Notes: generated by a model not told the origin, from the letters alone. Numbered from the stretch's first letter, positions 1 through 6,313 are shown. The stretch is DNA of 8,954 nt from Bacillota bacterium (GCA_009778255.1 WRKD01000141.1:1-8954), one strand, 5' to 3'. Numbers and translations: made by a program.

Positions 1-1836
1 CATGAAAGCGCGTTCACCCATAAAACGCGCCGAGTAAATACGTTCGCCGGGCGCCATATTATCTATACTGCCTATTTGCTGCATAGATTGATCAAAAACC
101 ACTAAAGCGTTCTTGCTTTCGCCATTACCGGAATTAATTGTCATAGCTGCGCGGAAACTTCCGTTGAATTCGTCCATGGAATACTGGTTCAAAACAGTTC
201 CCAAAGCCATGCCTTTACCTTGGTATATGGCATTACCATTATCCAGCACAAATTTAAAGAAGGTGGTTTTATCACTAATATCTACATTTACTTTATCATC
301 CAGCGGTACGATATTATAGAAATAATTATATTTAGCTATGTATAGGGCAGAGCGCGACATGTAAACGGCGCCGCCTGAACCGAGTATCGAGCTAATATTT
401 GCCGTAGCTTGGGCATCCTTGATATCTAAACCACAAATCATCAGAATACTATTACTTTCGCTGCCGGGGAAGTAACGCATCACCCCAAAATTTAGCGGCA
501 TAAGTTCAGATTCAGAGGCGGCGCTGTCTCTATAAAGCGGTACAGCATCGCAAGGCGCATCCAATCCGTAGAAATACATATTGTAGTTTACTATTAAATA
601 AAGAATATTGTCTACTTTGCGGCTACTTTGTAAATCGCCTTCGGCGCTGAATTCTTTAATAAGCTGGGGGTTTGTTTTATCACTAATGTCGTAGATCAGC
701 GCTTTAACATAGCTTCTGCCATAAAAGCGGTATTTTTCTTCTTCCTGATAGATGTGTTCTGTACCAATAATGCATAATCTGTCATCTGCCACATACATTT
801 CCTGGGGATAAAAGCCGTCTTGCCATTTTGCTTGCTTATTTTGTAAATCCATGACGCATAATTGCTTCATATTACCTTTTGCGTCGGCTTGAGTAATAAT
901 GAACTTATTGTCAGTCAGGTGATAAATATGATTGCCGTCGCTTTTGATGATATCGGCTTCATCCACTCCTGCCACTTGAATATTAGTTGTAGAATAATCG
1001 GCAATATCATCTCCACCCTCACCAAAGAATAAGTCTGTTTTAGATATATTTGATTGAGCCGACTCACGTACGCTATTGTCCACAATAGGTTGCATTGTGG
1101 GAACAGGTACCGGCATATCAGTTCCAGCCGCTTCAGTCTCTATTGCTACCACGTCTTCTGTATATAAAACAATATCGTGCTGCTCTTCGGCTATTTCTTT
1201 CATTAAAACATTGAACTTATCTGCGCTACCTACAATAGGCAAACCGCTTAGGCGGCTAATTAAAGAATCTATGTATTCTTTATCGGCGCTTAGGCTATAT
1301 TCTTTTTCGCTATCTAGAATGATCAAGCCCCTATCATAGGTTACATACAAGTTCATAGCTTTAGCCACATATGAAATTGGCGCTAAGGTTCGATCATTAT
1401 AGGAACGCGCGGTAGTTTCCATCTCCATGGCTGTGCCGTTGTTTATCATAATGGGGGAGCCCAGTTTGAATTCCAGCGTTAATCCTTGCTGATTAAGAAG
1501 AACGGTTCTTTTTGCTTCCTGCCATTCCACTTCAAAACCCATGTTTCTTGCTACAAAAGCCAAGGGCATTAGGGTGCGGGAATTTTCAATGAAGGGTACC
1601 ACGGCAGGGTTACTATCTATGGGTATTTGTTTCCCATTAACTATAGATTCCGGGCTGCCCACATACAGTATAATTGAGCAAGGTTCGGCTGCCACAGGTT
1701 TTTCCTCTAAAGTGGCCACTAAAGAATTTTCTCCTATAGCCGCTGTAGAGGAGTTTTGTGGTAAAAGTAAGCCTGGAATTAAAAACAAAGCTAAAATAAC
1801 TACTGTAACAAAAAACGTGATTATCTTACGTAACAT
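1..1836 (-). CDS. Secreted copper-amine-oxidase-N-domain / beta-propeller protein (partial, C-terminus beyond window)
   Basis: This is my own minus-strand translation: 612 codons run from the ATG at 1836 to position 1 with no stop, so the C-terminus lies outside. Residues 1 to about 33 (MLRKII then a hydrophobic run) form a Sec signal peptide or membrane anchor. Residues 59-176 match the copper amine oxidase N-terminal-like domain (stalk/cell-wall-type module), with paired motifs SRTLMPLAFVARNMG and DRTLAPISYVAKAMN. A low-complexity acidic/proline linker covers about 185-265. From about 284, the motif NIQVAGVDEADIIKSDG is the hallmark opening of the secreted beta-propeller family distantly related to WD-40; blades continue to the edge. 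Family members are exported and surface-associated with no established reaction, so substrate and role are unknown here. A GGGGG ribosome binding site sits 9 nt before the ATG. It follows the terminator of the upstream gene, so it is probably transcribed separately, but no clear promoter was found in 1837-1901. Domain calls are confident; function is not. Confidence 0.88.
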   Translation of the reverse strand, partial: MLRKIITFFVTVVILALFLIPGLLLPQNSSTAAIGENSLVATLEEKPVAAEPCSIILYVGSPESIVNGKQIPIDSNPAVVPFIENSRTLMPLAFVARNMGFEVEWQEAKRTVLLNQQGLTLEFKLGSPIMINNGTAMEMETTARSYNDRTLAPISYVAKAMNLYVTYDRGLIILDSEKEYSLSADKEYIDSLISRLSGLPIVGSADKFNVLMKEIAEEQHDIVLYTEDVVAIETEAAGTDMPVPVPTMQPIVDNSVRESAQSNISKTDLFFGEGGDDIADYSTTNIQVAGVDEADIIKSDGNHIYHLTDNKFIITQADAKGNMKQLCVMDLQNKQAKWQDGFYPQEMYVADDRLCIIGTEHIYQEEEKYRFYGRSYVKALIYDISDKTNPQLIKEFSAEGDLQSSRKVDNILYLIVNYNMYFYGLDAPCDAVPLYRDSAASESELMPLNFGVMRYFPGSESNSILMICGLDIKDAQATANISSILGSGGAVYMSRSALYIAKYNYFYNIVPLDDKVNVDISDKTTFFKFVLDNGNAIYQGKGMALGTVLNQYSMDEFNGSFRAAMTINSGNGESKNALVVFDQSMQQIGSIDNMAPGERIYSARFMGERAFM

Positions 1837-1901
1837 AATAAAACGCCCCCAATCCTTGTTTGTTTATAAGACGCAAAGCATATAAAGAATGTTCCAAATA
1901 G

Positions 1902-1928
1902 AAAAAAAGGCAGACTCAAGGTCTGCCT
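1902..1928 (-). terminator. Intrinsic terminator of the CBS-ACT / PLP-enzyme operon
   Basis: On the minus strand a perfect 8-bp stem (AGGCAGAC / GTCTGCCT) with a 5-nt loop is followed at once by seven T residues. This is a textbook Rho-independent terminator for the gene ending at 1927. The TAG stop codon of that gene is inside the ascending arm of the stem. On the plus strand no T-run follows, so it should act in one direction only. Confidence 0.9.
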
Positions 1929-3129
1929 ACTTTAGCATAAGTGCGTCTAAGCCTTGCTGTAAATCGTCAATGATATCTAAAACATCCTCCAAGCCTACAG
2001 AAAGACGTACTAAATCTTCGCTGATATGGGCAGCCGCCAACTCTTCAGCATTATAAGTGGAATGAGTCATAGTGGCTGGGTGTTCAATCAATGTTTCGGT
2101 GTCGCCTAAGCTAACGGCTAGGGTGATTAGGGAAAGACTATTCAGTAGCTTAGCGCCGGCGCTTCGACCGCCCTTTAGTTCAAAAGCAACCATTCCGCCA
2201 AAAGCATGCATTTGTGCTTTGGCTATTGTATGACCCGGATGCTGCGGTAAGCCGGGATAATAAACCTGCCTTATCGCCGGATGCCCTTGTAAGAATTCGG
2301 CTACCTGTAAAGCCGAGGCGCAATGGCGTTCCATTCTTAATTCAAGAGTTTTAATTCCCCGTAAAACCAAATAGGAATCGAAAGCAGATAAAACGGCGCC
2401 GCTAAGATTTTTCAGCCCAATATTTGCTACCTCTTGAATAAACTTTTTATTACTTATTAAAGCGCCGCCAATTACATCGCCGTGTCCGTTTAAATACTTA
2501 GTAAGAGAATGAGCTGCTATATCGCAGCCAAGTTTAAGTGGTTGCTGTAAGTATGGGGTGGCAAAGGTATTATCACACATTACAAGAATGCGCTTATCAT
2601 AGGCTTTGGCCAGGGCGCTGGCGGCGCGTAAATCTGTTATTTTCAAATTTGGGTTGGCCGGAGTTTCCAGATAGAGTAATTTGGTATTGGGGCGAAAAGC
2701 ATCTTGGAAAGCTGTTACATCTTGTGTATTTACAAAGCTTGTTTCTATGCCGTAGCATGGCATAATATGCGCCAGTAAATCGTAGACTCCTCCATATAAT
2801 AGTTCATCTGCTACAATATGATCTCCCGCTTGGCAAATAGTTAAGATGGCGGAGCTTATGGCGCCCATACCGGAACTGAAAGCTAAAGCAGCTTCGCCAC
2901 TTTCCAGTACAGCCAGTTTGTCCTGTAAAACCGCGGTGGTAGGATTCCCCAGCCGACTATAAATAAAGCCCTCTTCTTCTCCGGTGAAGCGGCGTGCGCC
3001 TTGATCTGGGTTGTCGAAGCGGAAAGTGGAACTCTGATAGATGGGCATAACGAGCGCACCGTAAGTTTTATCGGCGTTATTGCCCGCATGGATGGCTAAA
3101 GTGCTGAATCTGCGGGAGGGGTGTTTCAT
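1927..3129 (-). CDS. PLP-dependent gamma-lyase/synthase, methionine gamma-lyase-like (trans-sulfuration family)
   Basis: A 400-residue fold-type I PLP enzyme of the Cys/Met metabolism family, at full usual length (about 390-400). Visible motifs: YSRLGNPT (57-64, phosphate-binding Tyr/Arg), SSGMGA (85-90), ETPANPNL (155-162), D186 in MCDNT (pairs with the PLP ring nitrogen), HSLTKYLNGHGDVIGG with Schiff-base lysine K211, and SVGLED near the C-terminus. The C-terminal half (SGAVLSAFD, LRGIKTLELRM, AVSLGDTE, HPATMTHSTY) recalls Pseudomonas putida methionine gamma-lyase closely. However, the residue matching that enzyme's catalytic Cys116 is glycine (G114 in LLYGG). Methionine gamma-lyase, cystathionine gamma-lyase and homoserine-ester gamma-synthase activity are therefore all open. 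It is expected to be cytosolic and tetrameric. The start is fixed by GGGAGG 7 nt upstream. It follows the CBS-ACT gene by 13 nt in one operon and ends in a strong terminator. Family is certain; exact reaction is not. Confidence 0.95.
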   Translation of the reverse strand: MKHPSRRFSTLAIHAGNNADKTYGALVMPIYQSSTFRFDNPDQGARRFTGEEEGFIYSRLGNPTTAVLQDKLAVLESGEAALAFSSGMGAISSAILTICQAGDHIVADELLYGGVYDLLAHIMPCYGIETSFVNTQDVTAFQDAFRPNTKLLYLETPANPNLKITDLRAASALAKAYDKRILVMCDNTFATPYLQQPLKLGCDIAAHSLTKYLNGHGDVIGGALISNKKFIQEVANIGLKNLSGAVLSAFDSYLVLRGIKTLELRMERHCASALQVAEFLQGHPAIRQVYYPGLPQHPGHTIAKAQMHAFGGMVAFELKGGRSAGAKLLNSLSLITLAVSLGDTETLIEHPATMTHSTYNAEELAAAHISEDLVRLSVGLEDVLDIIDDLQQGLDALMLK

Positions 3130-3142
3130 AACTGCGCCTCCC

Positions 3143-3757
3143 TTAATAATTATAAGCGCTTACTACATAGCCTTTTTGTCGTAGTTTTTCTACAATAGGC
3201 CTAATATTATCGGTATCCAGGCTTATTAAGGCTTCGAAGCTATTGTGGGCCGGTTGTGGGAACATGGCTATACGCAGTATAGAAACGCCAAAATCTCCTA
3301 TAACGCCGGCTACATCGGCAATCAGCCCCGGTTGTGTGCCAAGTTCTACCGTAATACGGCTTCTTTTAGCCCAGAGCAAATCTACAAAGGTGTTCAGTAC
3401 ATCTGTAATGGTGATAATGCCGGCTAATTTACCATCTTCCATCACCGGTAAAGAGCCGATTTGATTATTCTGAAACAGCATTACAGCTTGCTCAATAGAA
3501 ACATCCGGCGAGATGGTAATCAAGCGCTGATTTGGTGGTAAAACATCTTTTACGCAAATAGTATCCCAATTGACTTCTTCATTGCTTTGTTTAAATTGTT
3601 CTATATCGGCTACTGCCAGTATGCCGGATATTTTTTTGCCGCTAAAAACCGGTAATTGATGAATCTTGTTCTGCTGCATAATCTTTTCAGCTTTAGCAAG
3701 GGTATCGGATATATTAATGCTTATAACATCTTTGGTCATTTTTTCTCGTACCAGCAT
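3143..3757 (-). CDS. CBS-CBS-ACT domain protein, AcuB-like
   Basis: A 204-residue soluble protein with two CBS motifs (about 6-54, MTKDVISINISDTLAKA to GILAVADIEQF; and about 70-123, VKDVLPPNQRL to GIITITDVLNTF) and a C-terminal ACT domain (about 133-204, RITVELGTQPGLIADVAGVI). This is the layout and length of Bacillus AcuB, whose biochemical role is unsettled. CBS pairs bind adenosyl ligands such as AMP, ATP or S-adenosylmethionine, and ACT domains usually bind amino acids. A sensor or allosteric role is therefore likely, but no ligand can be read from the sequence. It is the first gene of a two-gene operon with a trans-sulfuration-family PLP enzyme, which suggests a link to methionine or cysteine metabolism rather than acetoin; no acetoin genes are visible. 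A perfect AGGAGG lies 7 nt before the ATG and supports this start. The acuB name is withheld because the context differs. Confidence 0.92.
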   Translation of the reverse strand: MLVREKMTKDVISINISDTLAKAEKIMQQNKIHQLPVFSGKKISGILAVADIEQFKQSNEEVNWDTICVKDVLPPNQRLITISPDVSIEQAVMLFQNNQIGSLPVMEDGKLAGIITITDVLNTFVDLLWAKRSRITVELGTQPGLIADVAGVIGDFGVSILRIAMFPQPAHNSFEALISLDTDNIRPIVEKLRQKGYVVSAYNY

Positions 3758-3859
3758 AATTATTCCTCCTTAAGTATTGTTGTTTACCATAAACTCTTAC
3801 CAGAGATTTGTTATAGATTTGCATAGTATTATTATTTATATACATCACTTTACAAATTT

Positions 3860-3888
3860 AACATATCACTAATTTCCAGTTTTGTCAA
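3860..3888 (-). promoter_or_regulatory. Sigma-A-type promoter for the CBS-ACT / PLP-enzyme operon
   Basis: Minus strand: perfect -35 TTGACA (3883-3888), 17-bp spacer, -10 TATGTT (3860-3865, four of six consensus positions). Transcription would begin near 3853, giving a leader of about 95 nt before the ATG at 3757. I see no riboswitch or T-box signature in the leader. Confidence 0.65.
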
Positions 3889-3893
3889 TACCC

Positions 3894-3924
3894 GTTAATA
3901 TATGCATACGCCTCATATATTAAC
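3894..3924. repeat. Perfect 11-bp inverted repeat between the SPFH-like gene and the CBS-ACT promoter
   Basis: GTTAATATATG (3894-3904), a 9-nt spacer and CATATATTAAC (3914-3924) pair without mismatch. The stop codon of the SPFH-like gene (3920-3922) lies in one arm. The other arm ends 5 bp from the -35 of the downstream promoter. No T-run follows on the minus strand, so it is a poor intrinsic terminator. An operator upstream of the -35 is the alternative reading. Confidence 0.6.
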
Positions 3925-4648
3925 TAACAATGGAGCGGGCAAGCGCTATATTAAAGTCGCAATAGTCTTTTTGCTCTTGCCATAAGCGGTATATTTGTGG
4001 ATGAACTTCCAATGTTTTAATACTAATATTTAGTATGACAAGACCGCTGCTAAGTAACTCATTATTCATACGCTCCATTAATGTATTAGCTGTTCTTTCT
4101 TTTATTTTGTCTAAACGTTCTATATCTGTTCGGTTATGGGCCATTAAAGAGATAGCCAATTCATCCAGGCGGCGGCTTAAACGGCGATGCAATTCGGGCC
4201 ATTCATAAACGCTGCGGCCCAAAACCATATTTTGCATAAAAACGGCGGCATTTTTTACCTGCGCTTTATATTCGGCAATAAGCAATAGTTGTACCAGCCC
4301 GCGCTCGGGGTCGCGGGTTAGGAGTGGTTCCAGAGGTTGCCAAGGTTCGGCGGGAGCCGGCGCTAAGTTTAAGAAATACAGTTTAGCAGGAAATAGCCAG
4401 TCGTATTTTTCATCTGGCCTTAATGGCGGCATTTTGTCTTTTTCCAATTGATAGGCGCCGGGTAAAAAAACCGATGCTAAACGGCTATCCACCACCACAG
4501 CTGCTGCTTGCTCTTCCAAGACAGCCAAACGCATGCCCATTACCAGGCCTTGCTTAATTTGTTTGCTTTGTCGCAGTAATTCCCCGGTATGCAAGGGAGT
4601 AGTTCCGATCCAGCGAGTTTTTAACCAGATTTTTTGTAAATAGCCCAT
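3920..4648 (-). CDS. SPFH/YdjI-like domain protein, function unknown
   Basis: A 242-residue protein without signal peptide or transmembrane segment. The order of elements fits the SPFH/band-7-like, YdjI-type ('virion core protein') family: a beta-rich first half with a QAAAVVVDSRLASVFLPGAY segment (47-66) where relatives have an 'AVFVxNGKI..VFxPGxY' strand pair, then LFPAKLYFLNL (85-95), and an alpha-helical, Arg/Glu-rich second half (about 140-190). It ends in a LVILNISIKTLEVHPQIY segment (203-220), where SPFH proteins carry a terminal strand on how the protomer ages into the helix. YdjI-type relatives act with phage-shock/membrane-stress proteins, but no such partner is nearby, so the role here is open. 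AGGTG lies about 8 nt before the ATG. The gene stands alone after a 397-bp gap. The family call rests on pattern recall and is moderate; a novel SPFH-like branch is possible. Confidence 0.6.
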   Translation of the reverse strand: MGYLQKIWLKTRWIGTTPLHTGELLRQSKQIKQGLVMGMRLAVLEEQAAAVVVDSRLASVFLPGAYQLEKDKMPPLRPDEKYDWLFPAKLYFLNLAPAPAEPWQPLEPLLTRDPERGLVQLLLIAEYKAQVKNAAVFMQNMVLGRSVYEWPELHRRLSRRLDELAISLMAHNRTDIERLDKIKERTANTLMERMNNELLSSGLVILNISIKTLEVHPQIYRLWQEQKDYCDFNIALARSIVS

Positions 4649-4715
4649 TGTTTACACCTAAATGAATCTGTAGCTATAGTGCATAAACCGAGAAAATATT
4701 TGCTAAAAAACTTTG

Positions 4716-4744
4716 ATTATACTACACCTGCGCTTTTAAAATAA
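4716..4744 (-). promoter_or_regulatory. Possible promoter of the SPFH-like gene
   Basis: A perfect -10 TATAAT lies on the minus strand at 4716-4721, about 67 nt before the ATG at 4648. The position 17 bp upstream reads TTATTT (4739-4744), a poor -35, and it falls in the inverted repeat at 4739-4765. A weak core promoter helped or blocked by a factor binding the repeat would fit, but this is inference. Confidence 0.35.
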
Positions 4745-4765
4745 TATAAAAAATTTATATTATTT
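4739..4765. repeat. Perfect 12-bp AT-only inverted repeat
   Basis: AAATAATATAAA (4739-4750), AAA spacer, TTTATATTATTT (4754-4765) pair perfectly. It sits at the -35 position of the probable SPFH-gene promoter. It may be an operator, or a chance product of very AT-rich DNA. Confidence 0.5.
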
Positions 4766-5045
4766 AGCTTGACATTTTCAGAAGTCCAAGAGCAGGGATT
4801 GTTGTTTTTACTGCTAAAATTATACGCTTAGAAGCTAGTTTATACTCTTTTTTTCCACATTGCAACCGATGTTGCTTCACCCACGTTTAGCTGGCTATTG
4901 TCTTGAAAGTTAAGATAATTTTGGAATAATCAACAAGTTGTCCACATTTAATATTTATTCAACTGCATAAATATACAGAAGCTTATTCTTTCAGAATTGT
5001 TGGTGCAAGTGTTGGTGTTTTTTGTTGCTTCTATTACAGTATATA

Positions 5046-5393
5046 TTATTCAGATGTATAGCGTTCACAAATAGCATCGCCCCATAAGCGTTCTAGATTA
5101 TAGTAACGTCGTTCTTCTTCAAGAAAAATATGTATTACTACATCGGCGCAATCCAACAAAATCCAGCCGCCTTCTTTATACCCTTCTACACGTAAAGGGG
5201 CTTCGTTTATTAAAGCCAGCTCATTTAGTAAAAAATCTGCTATGGATTGGCAATGACGTTTATTGTTAGCGCTCATTAATAAAAAATAGTCGCAAACCAG
5301 CGAAAGTTTACTTAAATCCATGCTTAAGATGTCAACGGCTTTTCTTTCCCTGGCTTTAACACAGCAAAACTCAACTAATTCACGGGATTCCAA
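5046..5393 (-). CDS. rsfS: Ribosomal silencing factor RsfS (TTG start)
   Basis: A 115-residue protein of normal family length. RsfS binds ribosomal protein uL14 on the 50S subunit and blocks joining with 30S, damping translation when nutrients are short. The diagnostic core is present: VCDYFLLMSANNKRHCQSIA (33-52), GYKEGGWILLDCADVVIHIF (70-89) and the tail RRYYNLERLWGDA (94-106). The in-frame start is TTG at 5393, 9 nt after a strong AGGAGG (5403-5408). The nearer ATG (5395-5397) is in another frame and gives only a five-codon ORF, so TTG is preferred. It follows yqeK by 76 bp, a common pairing in Bacillota, although a LytR-type gene often lies between them and is absent here. It is the last gene of the obg cluster; no clear terminator follows. 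Confidence 0.95.
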   Translation of the reverse strand: MESRELVEFCCVKARERKAVDILSMDLSKLSLVCDYFLLMSANNKRHCQSIADFLLNELALINEAPLRVEGYKEGGWILLDCADVVIHIFLEEERRYYNLERLWGDAICERYTSE

Positions 5394-5440
5394 ACATCTT
5401 CACCTCCTCAATACTTATTTATATAATAACAAACAGCGGT

Positions 5441-5471
5441 TTCACCTATTATTTATTATTCACTATTATTT
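5441..5471. repeat. Short imperfect direct repeat between yqeK and rsfS
   Basis: TTCACCTATTATTT (5441-5454) and TTCACTATTATTT (5459-5471) differ by one base. The second overlaps the yqeK stop codon. Role unknown; it may be only replication slippage in AT-rich DNA. Confidence 0.35.
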
Positions 5472-6174
5472 AGCACTTTCCTGCTTTTAGCTTTCTTATC
5501 AAATAATCATAGGCAGCTTGGGCCCGCGGATGAATGAAGGTTCCACATTCTTTAAGGTAGGCGAAGCTTTCTTGCAAAGACCATAACATAGCTTGATCTA
5601 AATTTTCGTAGCTGAGCTTTCGTAGTTCCTGAAGCCCCGGCCATTCTTGGCGGCCCGGTTCAATAATATCGGCTAAATAAATAACTTGGCAAAAATTATC
5701 CATATTGGGTGAAGCTACCGTATGCAATGCAATGGCTTTTAACACTTCTTCATCATCTATTGCCCATTCATGGCGCAATAAAGCTGCTCCTACATCTGCA
5801 TGAAGGATGATGGGGTTAGAGCGTTCCTCTGGCCCCACCATTATATTATAGCGTTCGGCATAGGCAAAGAGGGTTTCAAAGCAGATATCGCGGGCTACAT
5901 CATGCAATAACCCGGCTAAGCATGCCCGTGTTTTATCCAGACCGAAACTACCGGCTAAACAGGCAGCTTCACCAGCTACGCGCACACAATGTTCGTAACG
6001 GGCTTCGTGCAAAGTTTTCTGTAATTTTTGTGCCCAAAACAGCCATTGTTCTTCACTATAAAGTTTTGAGCCGGTTGTAGCTTGTAAAGCTGCTCCGGTG
6101 GAAAAAACCACTGTTTTATCTTCCAAAAGCAGATCATTCCTTAAGGGCGCCTCTAAATACCCACTCATAACCAT
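5470..6174 (-). CDS. yqeK: YqeK, HD-domain symmetrical Ap4A hydrolase family protein
   Basis: YqeK-family HD proteins split diadenosine tetraphosphate into two ADP using a di-metal centre, in the cytosol. Counting from the ATG at 6174 (234 residues), the metal-ligand pattern is H62 (RYEH), H91-D92 (AGLLHDVAR), H125 (LHADVG), H151 (ALHT) and D169 (YLADIIEPGR). The HD core starts near residue 48. Usual family length is about 185-200, so some 40 extra N-terminal residues are present. The first of these, including GYLEAP, are encoded by the palindromic repeat at 6141-6313. The reading frame can be extended to a GTG at 6219. I chose the ATG at 6174 because AAAAAGGG lies 8 nt upstream. A GTG at 6114 after GGAAG, which would remove the repeat-derived residues, is also possible. 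It follows nadD, its usual neighbour, and precedes rsfS. Confidence 0.93.
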   Translation of the reverse strand: MVMSGYLEAPLRNDLLLEDKTVVFSTGAALQATTGSKLYSEEQWLFWAQKLQKTLHEARYEHCVRVAGEAACLAGSFGLDKTRACLAGLLHDVARDICFETLFAYAERYNIMVGPEERSNPIILHADVGAALLRHEWAIDDEEVLKAIALHTVASPNMDNFCQVIYLADIIEPGRQEWPGLQELRKLSYENLDQAMLWSLQESFAYLKECGTFIHPRAQAAYDYLIRKLKAGKC

Positions 6175-6313
6175 CTTCGCTGCCCTTTTTCCGCCTAGAC
6201 TGCGTTGTCGTCGCTTCACGTAGCTTTAGGCTACGCTTCAGCTCCTCCGCCTTGCTAGGCGAAAAAATTTCTAGTGAATCTGGCAATTCGGAGTAATTAG
6301 AGGCGCCCTTTAA
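6141..6313. repeat. 173-bp nested palindromic repeat element at the nadD-yqeK junction
   Basis: Terminal arms GGGCGCCTCTAA (6145-6156) and TTAGAGGCGCCC (6297-6308) are perfect 12-bp inverted repeats, each bounded outside by TTAA or TTTAA. Inside them a second pair, CGCCTAG (6192-6198) with CTAGGCG (6255-6261), is flanked by T5 and A6 runs. At the centre is a CGTAGC/GCTACG hairpin (6219-6224 / 6230-6235, 5-nt loop). Three nested symmetric layers suggest a MITE-like or REP-type repeat. The nadD stop codon is in the right arm, and the left arm is read through by yqeK. There is no room for a transposase. Copy number cannot be judged from one window. Confidence 0.75.

Larger units (their letters stand above)
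4649..5045. other. 397-bp AT-rich intergenic region without a gene
   Basis: Both strands are rich in stops and no convincing small ORF with a ribosome binding site was found. It holds the inverted repeat at 4739-4765, a probable -10 at 4716-4721, a small GCAAC/GTTGC hairpin (4862-4875), two sites near the DnaA-box consensus (4851-4859 matching TTWTNCACA, 4938-4946 one mismatch), and a short GTTGGTG direct repeat around 5000-5017. No convincing terminator for rsfS was seen, so rsfS transcripts may run into this gap. Confidence 0.6.

Noticed and set aside
1541..1885. 114-codon plus-strand ORF
   Set aside because: It is antisense to the signal peptide and first domain of the beta-propeller protein, which has clear domain motifs in the minus frame.
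2538..2765. 75-codon plus-strand ORF
   Set aside because: Antisense to conserved motifs of the PLP enzyme; no family resemblance.
3758..3859. Riboswitch or T-box leader before the CBS-ACT / PLP-enzyme operon
   Set aside because: The roughly 95-nt leader is AT-rich, with no SAM-riboswitch-like helices, T-box sequence or terminator hairpin.
4769..4774. TTGACA on the plus strand in the intergenic gap
   Set aside because: No matching -10 at 16-18 bp and no plus-strand gene downstream.
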